DNA from: Streptomyces sp. NBC_00178
GTDB taxonomy: Bacteria; Actinomycetota; Actinomycetes; Streptomycetales; Streptomycetaceae
Reading direction: 5' to 3'
DNA: 64,000 nucleotides
Assembly (NCBI RefSeq): GCF_036206005.1
Contig: NZ_CP108143.1
Span: 6,973,501-7,037,500 of the forward strand
Part shown: positions 8,004-16,251 of the stretch, one piece after another
How positions within the stretch are numbered: position 1 is the stretch's first letter
Layout: each line of letters opens with the position of its first letter
Notes under the pieces: generated by a model
Databases searched by the model: none
What the model was told of the DNA's origin: nothing
Seen by the model: the letters and a program-made list of their open reading frames with translations, nothing else
Translations under genes and position numbers: made by a program

Positions 8004-8048
8004 GGGCCGGGTGCAGGCCGCCCGGAGCGGGCGGCCTGCACCCGGCCC
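8004..8048. terminator. Perfect 20-bp hairpin next to the IS relic
   Basis: Arms 8004-8023 and 8029-8048 pair without mismatch around a 5-base loop (GGAGC). No U-tract follows, as is common for streptomycete terminators. It lies downstream, on the minus strand, of the transposase relic and upstream of the hypothetical gene, so it would stop transcripts coming from the right. Confidence 0.65.
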
Positions 8049-8089
8049 TGGGCGGATCGGCCCGTCGACCGGGCGGGCGCCGGGGCCTG

Positions 8090-8431
8090 ACCGTCACGGC
8101 GGGCGCCTGCAGCACGGTGATGGGCCCGGCAGATCGTGGAGTCGATGGTGACCTCCCACGTGATCAGCCCGGCTGCGTCGACCCGCGCTTGCAGCCCGGT
8201 CAGCAGGGCGAATCAGGTGCCGTCACGCTGCCGGCGTCGAAAGTGACCGTAGACCGTCTGCCACGCCACCGGATGCCGTCGATCAGCCTCCGCCGGATCA
8301 ACGGCGGCCGTTCCAGCTTCACCACCGGCAGCAACGGCTTCAGCCGACCACTGCTCGTCAGAAAGATCCCCTCGCCCCATGCCTCGATCATGACGAAGCG
8401 GGACTGGGGGACCGAGCCACTCTCCAAACAC
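8090..8431 (-). pseudogene. IS5-family transposase relic (multiply frameshifted)
   Basis: Reading leftwards, fragments of one IS5-type transposase appear in turn in three frames: GMGRGDLSDEQW, then LLPVVKLERPPLIRRRLIDG, then WQTVYGHFRRRQRDGT, then LLTGLQARVDAAGLITWEVT followed by IDSTICRAHHRAAGAR, which carries the first catalytic Asp of the DDE triad. The usual segment between the IRRRLIDGIRW and WQTVYGHF motifs (about 15 residues) is missing and the rest of the catalytic domain is absent. The element is therefore dead. No terminal inverted repeats could be identified. Confidence 0.75.
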
Positions 8432-8434
8432 GGC

Positions 8435-9955
8435 TTAGGAGCGCCGCATCAGTTCGGCGGCTCGTTCGGCGATCGCGTAGACCGTGGCGTTGATGTTGTT
8501 GGACGGGATCGACGGCATCACGGAGGCGTCTGCCACCCGCAGGCCGTCGAGACCCCTGACGCGCAGTTCGGAATCCACCACCGAGACCTCGTCCTCACCC
8601 ATCGCGCAGGTGCCGACCGGGTGGCAGTAGGAGCTGAAGTGGTTCCGCGCGTAGTCGCTGATCGACTGCTCGTCCACGGCGCCGAGTCCGGGACCGACCT
8701 CCTCGACGCCCCACTCGGCGAGCGACGACGACCGTGCGATGCCGCGCGCCGTGGCGATGCCGGACAGGACCGTGCGGACGTCCTCTTCCTCGGCGAAGTA
8801 GTTGGGGTCGATCAGGGGTGCGGCGTACGGGTCGGCGGAGGCGATCCGCAGGGAACCGCGGCTGACCGGCCGCATGGGCGACACGCCGATGGTGAAGCCG
8901 TTCTCCACCGGGGCGACGGGGTTGGGCACCGGCATGTCGATGAAGATGATCTGGAGATCGGGTCCGTCCGCGTCCGGGTTGCTGCGCAGCAGGCCGAGGA
9001 TCTCGCCGTGGTTGTTGCGCGCAGGCGGTACCTGCCGGTGCGCGCGGTAGACGAGGTTGGCCCGCGGGTGGTCGTGGAGGTTCCGGCCCACGCCCGGCAG
9101 GGGGTGGAAGACGTCCACACCCGCCTGGCGCAGGTCGTCCTCGGGGCCGATGCCCGAACGCAGCAGCAGCTGGGCAGAACCTATGGTGCCAGCGGTGAGG
9201 ACCACTTCGCGATCCGCCGTGGCGGTGCGGGTGCGCCCGTCCACGATGTACTCGACGCCGGTGCAGCGCTTGCCGCTGAACACCAGCCGGTGGGCGAGCG
9301 CGTCGGTGACGACGTGGAGGTTCGGGCGGTCGAGGGCCTGCGTCAGATAGGCGTCGGCCGCGCTCTGGCGGCGTCCGTCGACGATGTTGAGGTCCACGGC
9401 CGCGAAGCCCTCCTCGAGGCCGCCGCTGATGTCGTGGGCGTGCCGGTGCCCCGCTTCGACCGCACCGTCGAGGCAGGCGAGCAGGACGTCGTTCGGCCGC
9501 GAGGCGGGGCCGACGACCAGAGGGCCGGCCGTACCCCTGCCCTCGGCGCCGCTGACGGCGGTCTCGGTGCGCTGGAAGTAGGGCAGCAGGTCGTCGAACG
9601 CCCAGCCCTCGGCTCCGTGTTCGCTCCAGCTGTCATAGCCGGAGCGGTGTCCGCGCGCGAACACCATGGCGTTGATCGCCGACGAGCCGCCGATACCCCG
9701 GCCGCGGGGGAGGACGACCTGTGCGCCGGAGACACGCTGGGGCACTGTCCTGTCGCCCCAGCCGGCAGATGAGGCCGCGAGCCGGGGCCAGGCGGGGGGC
9801 TCCGTCACCGCGTCCGGCAGGGAGGAGGCCGATGTCCCGGCCTCCAGCAGCAGGACCTGCACCTCCCGGTCCTCGGAGAGGCGCGAAGCCAGCACGCAGC
9901 CGGCCGATCCGCCTCCGACGACGATCACGTCGTACGCCGCATGCTCACTGGTCAT
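8435..9955 (-). CDS. GMC family FAD-dependent oxidoreductase (choline-dehydrogenase-like)
   Basis: A 506-residue glucose-methanol-choline oxidoreductase, oxidising an alcohol to an aldehyde with FAD. The N-terminal Rossmann motif VVGGGSAGCVLASRLSE binds FAD. GMC signature 1 is around GRGIGGSSAINAMVFARG, and signature 2 is around TAGTIGSAQLLLRSGIGP. The active-site histidine is in SSYCHPVGTCAMG near the C terminus, and the final segment SVMPSIPSNNINATVYAIAE closes the FAD site. Length is typical. The substrate is not predictable. ATG 9955 follows AGGGG. The IS relic lies just beyond its stop codon; upstream is a repeat-rich regulatory region. Confidence 0.92.
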   Translation of the reverse strand: MTSEHAAYDVIVVGGGSAGCVLASRLSEDREVQVLLLEAGTSASSLPDAVTEPPAWPRLAASSAGWGDRTVPQRVSGAQVVLPRGRGIGGSSAINAMVFARGHRSGYDSWSEHGAEGWAFDDLLPYFQRTETAVSGAEGRGTAGPLVVGPASRPNDVLLACLDGAVEAGHRHAHDISGGLEEGFAAVDLNIVDGRRQSAADAYLTQALDRPNLHVVTDALAHRLVFSGKRCTGVEYIVDGRTRTATADREVVLTAGTIGSAQLLLRSGIGPEDDLRQAGVDVFHPLPGVGRNLHDHPRANLVYRAHRQVPPARNNHGEILGLLRSNPDADGPDLQIIFIDMPVPNPVAPVENGFTIGVSPMRPVSRGSLRIASADPYAAPLIDPNYFAEEEDVRTVLSGIATARGIARSSSLAEWGVEEVGPGLGAVDEQSISDYARNHFSSYCHPVGTCAMGEDEVSVVDSELRVRGLDGLRVADASVMPSIPSNNINATVYAIAERAAELMRRS

Positions 9956-9984
9956 GTGATTCCCCTGTTCTTACGCGATTACTG

Positions 9985-10052
9985 GAATCAGTGATTCGCC
10001 GTTGAACCGGCGATTCGCCGTCGAACCGTACCACTGTGCGAATCAATGGTTC
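9985..10052. promoter_or_regulatory. Repeated GAATCA-N-TGATTC operator upstream of the GMC gene
   Basis: A perfect 13-base palindrome (GAATCA-G-TGATTC, 9985-9997) recurs 55 bases on with one change (GAATCA-A-TGGTTC, 10040-10052); degenerate halves (GATTCGCC, twice) lie between. This is typical of a dimeric repressor site, but no regulator gene is adjacent. The rest of 9956-10381 shows no gene. Confidence 0.5.
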
Positions 10053-10381
10053 GTAAAAATCGATATCACTGAATCCAGAGGAGTTCCGGTCGATGCCATT
10101 GGATGTGCCACATGAATCCGTTCGGCCGCTGCACTTCTCTGACCTGCTGAGATGTGTGCGTCCGACGCGGTCGAGGTGTCGAAGGTCCCGTGTGGCGGCG
10201 TTTTTCGTAATTCCGGCTACGGTCGACTTGAGGATCATGTCTTGTGCGAAGCGATGCCTGACCGGGACGCTCTCCCATTGCCCCAGGGGGCTCGACGGCG
10301 GCGGCCATGGCACAGCCCTCCGTCGAGCCCCGCGAACCGTGCGGGACGCACGTCGCGGAAGGGGGCTCGGCGGAGGGTTCG

Positions 10382-10873
10382 TCAGCTCAGTCTGCTCCAG
10401 GTGAGTTCGGCCGTGCGTTCCGCGCCCCACAGGCGGACGGGCGTGGCGATGCCCAGCTTGAGGAGCGTGTCGGTGAAGGTCACCTTGCGCACCTGGGTGT
10501 GTCCCACCCAGTTGGGGAAGAGGCTGGTCGTGACGTGGTGTTCGACGGTCGTCGGATCGACGACCTCGAAGGGCCCGCCGTAGGCCAGGTAGCTGACCGA
10601 GGCCCGGGCGAGTTCGTCGGTCGCCGCGTCCTCCAGCCGTCCCGAGATCATGAGCGGACGGTCGCCGCGCCCCAGCTGGGCCGACATGTATCCCTGATCG
10701 GTGTACATGATCAGGCCCTGCGGCCGGGGACCGAGAGGGTGAATGACCTCTCCGTCCCTGCTCCTGGCGGTGTACGACACGAGCTGCCACGCTCCGAGCA
10801 GCCGCCGGCGCACCGCCTCGCGAGCCGCCTTTGCGTCCTTCGCGGGGGGATGGGCCGTGGTACCGATGTCCAT
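10382..10873 (-). CDS. Lipocalin-like domain protein
   Basis: A 163-residue cytoplasmic protein of the lipocalin-like family often found near oxidoreductases. The opening (LLGAWQLVSYTARSRDGEVI), HPLGPRPQGLIMYTDQGYMS and the strand pattern up to WGAERTAELTWSRLS match that fold. Members are thought to bind small ligands; no catalytic residues are known to me. The ATG at 10873 has AAAGGAG nine bases upstream. It lies downstream of the aldehyde-dehydrogenase operon on the same strand but is separated from it by a strong hairpin, so it is probably transcribed mainly on its own. Confidence 0.82.
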   Translation of the reverse strand: MDIGTTAHPPAKDAKAAREAVRRRLLGAWQLVSYTARSRDGEVIHPLGPRPQGLIMYTDQGYMSAQLGRGDRPLMISGRLEDAATDELARASVSYLAYGGPFEVVDPTTVEHHVTTSLFPNWVGHTQVRKVTFTDTLLKLGIATPVRLWGAERTAELTWSRLS

Positions 10874-10899
10874 GGGTCCGGCACTCCTTTCATGGGGCC

Positions 10900-10935
10900 G
10901 AGGGCTGTCCCGCCAGGGATGACGGGACAGCCCTC
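10900..10935 (-). terminator. Terminator after the aldehyde dehydrogenase gene
   Basis: A perfect 13-bp stem (10900-10912 with 10923-10935) with a 10-base loop lies between the aldehyde dehydrogenase stop and the lipocalin-like start. No U-tract. Confidence 0.7.
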
Positions 10936-10976
10936 AGGACAGGTGGATGGAGCTTTCGTGCTGGGGGAAGCGGCCG

Positions 10977-12554
10977 TCAGTCCCGGGTGAGCTCTCCGTC
11001 CACGAGCCGCCACAGGTGCAGCTCGTTGGTCTCGCGCAGCGGCTGCGGCAGGAGTTCGTCGGGGAAGTTCTGGTAGGTGACCGGGCGTACGAACCGCTCG
11101 ATCGCACCCATGCCGACAGACGTGAAGCGGCTGTCCGAGGTGGCGGGGAACGGGCCCCCGTGTGTGGAGGCGTAGCTGACCTCCTGCGGGATCGAGAACG
11201 CGTTGAACACGATCCGTCCCGTGCGGCGCTCCAGGACGGGCAGCAGCTGCTCGGCGACGGAGCGGTCGGTGCTCTCGGCGTGCATCGTGGCCGAGAGCTG
11301 CCCACGGAAGGCGCGGGCCACTTCGAGCATCTGCTCGGTACCGGTCAGCCTGACCAGCAGGAGCGTCGGGCCGAAGACCTCTTCGCGCAGGGCCGGTTCC
11401 GCCAGGATCTGCTCGCCGGTGACCTCCAGGAGGAGCGACTGGCCGTCGGCTGCACGGACCGGGGCCTCTCCGGAACCGAGGCGGGTGGCGCCGTGGTCCT
11501 GCATCCTCTGCACGTTGCGGGTGTAGGTGTCGTGGATACCCATCGTGAGCATGGGTCGTGCGTCCACCTTCTCCACCTCGGCGACGGCCGCGTCACGCAG
11601 CTCGGCGTAGCCGGGGCCGTCGACGGCGAAGAGGATGGCGGGCTTGAGGCAGGCCTGCCCGACGTTGTACATGCCGCGCTGGACCAGCCCCGTGCCGATC
11701 TCGGCGCCGCGGGCAGCCAGGGCGCCGGGCAGGACGAACGTCGGGTTGACGCTCGTCATCTCGGTGAACACCGGGATGGGGTCGGGGCGCTTCTGGGCAC
11801 GGCGGTAGAGGGCCATGCCGCCGCCCTCGGAACCGGTGAAGGTGACCGCGCGCACCAGGGGGTGGTCAACCAGCGCCTCGCCGATCTCGTTGCCGTCGCC
11901 GCGGACGAGCGAGAAGACACCCTCGTGCAGTCCCGCCTCGGCCACGGCCTGCTGGATGATGCGGCCCTGGATCTCCGAGGCGCCGGGGTGAGCGTTGTGG
12001 GCCTTCAGGACGACGGGGCAGCCGGCGGCGAGTGCAGAGGCGGTGTCATTGCCCGCGACCGAGTAGGAGATGGGGAAGTTGCTTGCACCGAAGATCACCA
12101 CGGGGCCGAGGGCCACCTTCTGCAGTCGGTGATCCATCCGGGGTGTGGGCAGGCGGTCCGGCTGGGCGGGGTCGATGGCGGTCTGCAGGAAGCGCCCCTG
12201 CCGGACCACGGTCGCGAACTTGCGGAACACCCCAGCGGCGCGGACCGTCTCGCCCTCGAACTGGGCGGCCGGCAGACCGGTCTCCAGCGCGGTACGAGCG
12301 GCTATCTCGTCCTTGGCCGCCTCCAGCTTGTCCGCGATGAGGTCGAGGAACGCCGCGCGCTCGGCCAGCCCGGTGTGGCTGTAGCTGTCGAAGGCGTCGT
12401 CGGCGAGGTGAAGTGCGCGGTCGACCTCGGCCCGGCCGCCGAAGGCGAACTCCGGCTCGATGAGCTCCCCGGTGGCAGGGTTGAAGGCCTTCATGACCCC
12501 CGCGGTGGCGGGCACCCGGCTCGCACCGATCAGCAGTTCTCCGGTCAACGTCAC
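10977..12554 (-). CDS. NADP-dependent aldehyde dehydrogenase (ketoglutarate-semialdehyde-dehydrogenase-like)
   Basis: A 525-residue aldehyde dehydrogenase closest in layout to alpha-ketoglutaric semialdehyde dehydrogenases. The N terminus (LLIGASRVPATAGVMKAFNP) and GASNFPISYSVAGNDTASAL are typical. The general-base Glu is in PVFTEMTSVNP, the nucleophile Cys is in NVGQACLKPA, and the C-terminal motif HGGPFPATSD is present. The start is GTG 12554, preceded by AGGGAG and overlapping the isochorismatase stop in a GTGA. The longer upstream open frame belongs to that gene's other frame. Paired with an isochorismatase-fold hydrolase it probably oxidises an aldehyde or semialdehyde released in catabolism of an amide or ring compound. 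Confidence 0.9.
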   Translation of the reverse strand: MTLTGELLIGASRVPATAGVMKAFNPATGELIEPEFAFGGRAEVDRALHLADDAFDSYSHTGLAERAAFLDLIADKLEAAKDEIAARTALETGLPAAQFEGETVRAAGVFRKFATVVRQGRFLQTAIDPAQPDRLPTPRMDHRLQKVALGPVVIFGASNFPISYSVAGNDTASALAAGCPVVLKAHNAHPGASEIQGRIIQQAVAEAGLHEGVFSLVRGDGNEIGEALVDHPLVRAVTFTGSEGGGMALYRRAQKRPDPIPVFTEMTSVNPTFVLPGALAARGAEIGTGLVQRGMYNVGQACLKPAILFAVDGPGYAELRDAAVAEVEKVDARPMLTMGIHDTYTRNVQRMQDHGATRLGSGEAPVRAADGQSLLLEVTGEQILAEPALREEVFGPTLLLVRLTGTEQMLEVARAFRGQLSATMHAESTDRSVAEQLLPVLERRTGRIVFNAFSIPQEVSYASTHGGPFPATSDSRFTSVGMGAIERFVRPVTYQNFPDELLPQPLRETNELHLWRLVDGELTRD

Positions 12555-13180
12555 GACTGTGCTCCCTTGAGTGCGGTGGCGAACTCGTCCGTGGTGGTGA
12601 TGGCGTGGGCGTACGTGGGGCCGTTCAGCTCGTGAGCGGCGTGCATCATCTCGGGGAGGAACGCGGCGGTGGCGTCGCGGACCAGCGTCACGTGATAGCC
12701 GAGCTCCATCGCGAATCGGCCCGTGGACTCGATGCAGGTGTTCGCCAGCAGACCCACGAGCACCACGTGGGTGATGCCGTGCTGCTTGAGCTGGAAGTCC
12801 AGGTCGGTGTTGGCGAACCCGCTCTGGGCCCAGTGCTCGGCGACGACGACGTCTCCGGATTGCGGCTGGAAGTCGGGGTGGAACTCCCCGCCCCAGGTCC
12901 CGCGTGCGAAGCTGTGCCGCTCCATGATGCCGAGCTGGGTGGGGTTGGGGTGGTTCCACGTCTCGTAGTCACCCGGCTCCCAGCGGCGGTGAGGGACATA
13001 TGTGACGAGAGCGCCGGTGTCGCGTGCGGCGCCGACGACGGAGCGCAGGTGATCCAGCAGGCCGACCTCTTCCGCCAGGGGCTTCAGACGTGGCCAGATC
13101 TTCCCGCCCTCGGACAGGAAGTCGTTGTACGGGTCGACGAGCAGCACCGCGGTGTGGCGGGGGTCATACGACTGAGACAT
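12551..13180 (-). CDS. Isochorismatase-family cysteine hydrolase
   Basis: A 209-residue hydrolase of the isochorismatase/nicotinamidase fold. The catalytic Asp lies in AVLLVDPYNDFLSEGG, and the nucleophile Cys in VGLLANTCIESTGRFAMELG. A basic residue position and HW...SGFANTDLDF complete a typical site. Relatives cleave amides, carbamates or isochorismate; the substrate here is unknown. ATG 13180 has GGAG upstream. It is the first gene of a two-gene operon with the aldehyde dehydrogenase (4-base overlap) and is divergent from a TetR gene, sharing a 160-base control region with repeated GTCATCCAG sites. Confidence 0.88.
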   Translation of the reverse strand: MSQSYDPRHTAVLLVDPYNDFLSEGGKIWPRLKPLAEEVGLLDHLRSVVGAARDTGALVTYVPHRRWEPGDYETWNHPNPTQLGIMERHSFARGTWGGEFHPDFQPQSGDVVVAEHWAQSGFANTDLDFQLKQHGITHVVLVGLLANTCIESTGRFAMELGYHVTLVRDATAAFLPEMMHAAHELNGPTYAHAITTTDEFATALKGAQS

Positions 13181-13193
13181 GGAATGCTCCGAT

Positions 13194-13304
13194 CTGGATG
13201 ACAGTGAACATCTACATTGAAGATTACTTGCGTCATCCAGAAAGTCAAGCGCCCGCCGTTCGGGTGGCAGGGAACGGCTATCCCGTATGATGGACGTCAT
13301 CCAG
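13194..13304. promoter_or_regulatory. Three CTGGATGAC/GTCATCCAG half-sites in a divergent promoter
   Basis: CTGGATGAC at 13194-13202 is inverted relative to GTCATCCAG at 13232-13240 (perfect 9-base repeat, 29-base spacer), and a third copy lies at 13296-13304. They flank both divergent starts, so the adjacent TetR protein is the natural candidate to bind. Confidence 0.65.
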
Positions 13305-13341
13305 CTTTCGCTGTGTGTACTGCTTGAAGGAGGTGGCCGGC

Positions 13342-13929
13342 ATGGGACGCTCACAGGCCGAGAAGGTCTTGACCCACGAGCGCATCCTGCGCATCGCGGC
13401 CCGCAAGGTCCGCGAGGAGGGTGTGACCCGTCCTGGCGTGGCGGACCTCATGAAGGAGGCCGGTCTGACGCACGGCGGCTTCTACAAGCACTTCACCTCC
13501 CGCGACGACCTGATCACCCAGGCCTCGGCCGCGGCCCTGGCGGAGGGCTCGGCGAAGATGAAGCGCTCGGCGGGGAAGAACGAGCAGGACCCGCGCGCGG
13601 GGCTGATCGACGCCTACCTGGCGAAGCCGCACCGCGACACGCCTGCCACCGGCTGCGCGCTCGTGCCGCTGGGTGCCGACGCGGGGCGTGACCCGAGCCT
13701 TCAGGACGCGTACGAGAAGCAGGTCCGCACCTACCTCGAACTGCTGGAGGGGCTCGACGAGCCCGACGGTGACGCCCGCGCGGAGGCGATGCTCACGCTG
13801 AGCGCTCTGGTCGGTGCGGTGCTCATGTCGCGGGCCGTGGCCGACAAGGATCTGTCCGACGAACTGCTGGAGACGGTCACCGGCGAACTCAAGCGCTACG
13901 CGGCCGGTCCGGCATCTCCGACCGGCTGA
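13342..13929 (+). CDS. TetR family regulator of the isochorismatase/aldehyde dehydrogenase operon
   Basis: A 195-residue TetR regulator. The helix-turn-helix is at about residues 27-55 (VTRPGVADLMKEAGLTHGGF followed by YKHFTSRDDLI), a form with GLTHGGFYKHF typical of the YxaF/LmrA-like branch. The ligand domain contains a Cys in ATGCALVPLGADAG. ATG 13342 has AAGGAGG nine bases upstream; an in-frame start at 13315 is less likely. It is transcribed away from the hydrolase operon and probably represses both directions through the half-sites at 13194-13304. Inducer unknown. Confidence 0.88.
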   Translation: MGRSQAEKVLTHERILRIAARKVREEGVTRPGVADLMKEAGLTHGGFYKHFTSRDDLITQASAAALAEGSAKMKRSAGKNEQDPRAGLIDAYLAKPHRDTPATGCALVPLGADAGRDPSLQDAYEKQVRTYLELLEGLDEPDGDARAEAMLTLSALVGAVLMSRAVADKDLSDELLETVTGELKRYAAGPASPTG

Positions 13930-13958
13930 ACCGCCGCCGGCGAAGGGCTGTGAGTCGG

Positions 13959-13976
13959 GGACCCGCTTCGGGGTCC
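13959..13976 (+). terminator. Weak hairpin after the TetR gene
   Basis: GGACCC (13959-13964) pairs with GGGTCC (13971-13976) around a 6-base loop, shortly after the stop codon. It is short, so only a tentative terminator. The remaining bases to 14120 show no gene. Confidence 0.3.
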
Positions 13977-14120
13977 ACGTTTCCGGGTGGCCGGCAGGTC
14001 GCGTCCGCGGAACACGCAGACGGAGTCGTCCTCGCGCACGAGCTGTGCTCCTGGCGGCCGGGGCAGCGCCGGAAGGCCACTTAGCAGGTGAAGGTCAGCC
14101 CTTAGGCGCACCCAGCGACC

Positions 14121-14633
14121 TCACGCGCGGGAGGAGTGGGCGTCGGGGCGGTCCGCCTCGCCGGCCGCCTGAGCATTCACGATCATGAGTACGTCGCCGT
14201 CCGGCACTTCGCGGCCCTCGTCGTCGAGGAACCCCACGTGGACGGGGCGGCCGTCGCGACGGGTGCGGCGGAGTGTGGAGGGACCCGACGGTCGCGTGCG
14301 GTGGTCGTCGCCCCACTGCTGGAGCGCGGCGAGGGTCACGCGGAGTTCGCGGCCCGCTTCCGTCAGGTGGTAGCTCTGCCGAGGCCTGTTGCCCGGCTCC
14401 TGATAGGTCTGTGTGCACAGCACGCCCGACTCGACCAGCAGCTTCAGGCGGGTGCTGAGCAGATTCGAGGCGATGCCCAGGGACGCCTGGATCTCGGCGA
14501 ACCTGTGATGGCCTGCGAAGATCTCACGGAGTACGAGCAGGGTCCAGCGTTCGCCGAGGATCTGCAGACTCCGTTCGATGGAGCAGGCCGGGTCGTCGTC
14601 GCTCGCCCCGGACCACTGCCGCCTGTTCGACAC
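14121..14633 (-). CDS. HxlR family transcriptional regulator
   Basis: A 170-residue winged-helix regulator. CSIERSLQILGERWTLLVLR, FAGHHRFAEIQASLGIASNL and LLSTRLKLLVESGVL match the HxlR DNA-binding domain, with a Cys at the usual sensor-like N-terminal position (PACSIE). The C-terminal part (HVGFLDDEGREVPDGDVLMI) is longer than in minimal HxlR proteins. The start is GTG 14633 with GGAGG six bases upstream. It is divergent from a short-chain dehydrogenase gene, a common HxlR arrangement, so control of that gene is likely. Confidence 0.88.
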   Translation of the reverse strand: MSNRRQWSGASDDDPACSIERSLQILGERWTLLVLREIFAGHHRFAEIQASLGIASNLLSTRLKLLVESGVLCTQTYQEPGNRPRQSYHLTEAGRELRVTLAALQQWGDDHRTRPSGPSTLRRTRRDGRPVHVGFLDDEGREVPDGDVLMIVNAQAAGEADRPDAHSSRA

Positions 14634-15184
14634 CGCCCACCTCCTGTAGTCGCGGAGTCACCCGCCGCGTCCCGCCGTCATGGCCGCTCCGGCACGAGCG
14701 TACCTCTTGGCTTTCTCTTTGCAAGCGAGGATCGTCGATAACAGGCCAGTACAGGCCAGGTATCGGTCGAGTCGTCCAGGCGCGGAGCGCGATTGCGGGG
14801 CCCGTGCGCAGGGGAGAGTCTGATGGCGTGACGCATGAACCGCGAGCCCGCCTCCGGGTGACGCCGTACCGGTCGCTGCGGGGGCGGGGCCGCGGTCCGC
14901 GCAGGTGCGCCGCGACGACTTGCCTCGCCTGCTGACCGGACCCTGAATTGAAATATAAGAGTCAAGTGTCTAGCCTCGCCTCGTCGGGACGCGGTGACGG
15001 CAACTCGGACCCGTAGGAGCCTCCTTGGGGGGAGCCGCTTTGCCTGCGTATGGCGCCTTGCGGTTCACCGTCCGGACGGCATCCCCGGGGGTGTTCCCGC
15101 ATCCGGCCTCGCTTCGGCGATCGGCAGCTCACACGCTTGGCGGGCATGACTCACCCCGATGCCCGCCGTGAAAGGAAAAACGCC
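14634..15184. promoter_or_regulatory. HxlR/SDR divergent region with SDR promoter
   Basis: A plus-strand promoter is clear: TTGAAA (14948-14953), 17 bases, TAGCCT (14971-14976), giving the SDR gene a leader of about 200 bases. Between 14731 and 14760 the sequence ACAGGCCAGT is repeated in tandem upstream of the HxlR gene. No coding sequence recognised in these 550 bases. Confidence 0.55.
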
Positions 15185-15883
15185 ATGGACATCAACGGAT
15201 CGGTCGCCCTCGTGACGGGCGCCAACCGCGGCATCGGCCGCGCGTTCGCCCGCGAGCTGCTCAATCGGGGCGCCGCGAAGGTCTACGCCGGCGTCCGCGA
15301 CCCGGCCACCGTGACGGATGCCGACCTCATCCCCCTCCGCCTCGATGTGACGGACGAGGAAAGCGTGGCCGCTGCCGCGGCGGTCGCGGGAGACGTTTCC
15401 ATAGTGATCAACAACGCGGGCATCGGTGGCTCCGGCACGCAACTCCTGGAGGGGGCCTTCGACGGTGCCCGGCAGGCGATGGACGTGAACTACTTCGGTA
15501 CCTGGGCCGTGTCGCGCGCCTTCGCGCCCGTTCTCGCCCGCAACGGCGGAGGGGCATTGGTCAACATGCTGTCGGTGGCGTCATGGGTGGGCCAGCCGCA
15601 GTTCGCCGGATACGCGGCGTCCAAGGCCGCGCAGTGGTCGCTGACGGATGCGCTGCGGAAGGGGCTGCGGGACCAGGGGACCCTCGTCGTCGGCGTGCAC
15701 GCCGGATTCGTCGACACGGACCTCAGTGCCTGGACCGACGCGCCGAAGATCAGCGCGGCCACCGTCGCCGAACTCACCATGGACGCCGTGATCCGTGGCG
15801 AACTGGAGGTTCTGGCCGACGAGGGGACGCGCCTGGCCAAGGCGGCGCTGTCGGATCCGCCCAGTCTTCCGTCCGGCCTCTGA
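15185..15883 (+). CDS. Short-chain dehydrogenase/reductase
   Basis: A 232-residue classical SDR. The NAD(P) motif is GANRGIGRAFA (about residues 12-22), followed by NNAG (IVINNAGIGG), the catalytic Ser in NMLSVASWVG, and YAASK with the catalytic Tyr and Lys. The cofactor acidic/basic position after strand 2 (YAGVRDP, with Arg) suggests NADP(H). Length is slightly short but complete. ATG 15185 follows AAAGGAAAAACGCC. It is expressed from its own promoter, divergent from the HxlR regulator. Substrate unknown. Confidence 0.9.
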   Translation: MDINGSVALVTGANRGIGRAFARELLNRGAAKVYAGVRDPATVTDADLIPLRLDVTDEESVAAAAAVAGDVSIVINNAGIGGSGTQLLEGAFDGARQAMDVNYFGTWAVSRAFAPVLARNGGGALVNMLSVASWVGQPQFAGYAASKAAQWSLTDALRKGLRDQGTLVVGVHAGFVDTDLSAWTDAPKISAATVAELTMDAVIRGELEVLADEGTRLAKAALSDPPSLPSGL

Positions 15884-16090
15884 GGTACTCGCCTCGGGGC
15901 GCGACGCGGTAGCGACACGCGACGGTGCGGGAGGCCACACCTCCCGCATCGTTGGACTCTCCGCCCCGGTACGCGACGTGCGGCGCCCACCTGCTGTGCT
16001 CCTCGCTCCGCCCCGTACCGGGACGCGGCGACGGGCACAGGTGGCCGACCCGGTGACCATCGCCCGTTCGCCGCACGATAGGCGGGTGAC

Positions 16091-16157
16091 ACGTACCTTG
16101 GGGTACGTATGTGAAGGTGTGACGAGCCCGTGAAGGTGTGCACACCTCCACGGGCTC
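16091..16157. terminator. Palindromes between the SDR and methyltransferase genes
   Basis: ACGTACC-TTGG-GGTACGT (16091-16108) is a compact operator-like repeat. It is followed by a near-perfect palindrome at 16124-16157 (17-bp arms, one mismatch) that can form a terminator hairpin for the SDR transcript. The rest of 15884-16251 has no recognisable gene. Confidence 0.5.
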
Positions 16158-16251
16158 AGCGGGTCGTGGACACCCCTTCCATCCCGGTCGGTGCGTGCCC
16201 GCGCCGTAACCCTGTGGTGTGCAGGCCCTTCGCGTGGCACCCTTCGACGTC

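Noticed and set aside
8004..8048. Perfect hairpin considered as an IS end
   Set aside because: It is an internal hairpin, and no second copy is found at the other end of the transposase relic.
7108..8115. A 335-residue minus-strand frame
   Set aside because: Its first 95 residues come from IS-relic DNA and are Pro/Arg-rich; only the part from about 7827 resembles a family.
10977..12959. A 660-residue frame as one aldehyde dehydrogenase
   Set aside because: The first 135 codons lie over the isochorismatase gene in another frame; GTG 12554 has a ribosome site and the normal N terminus.
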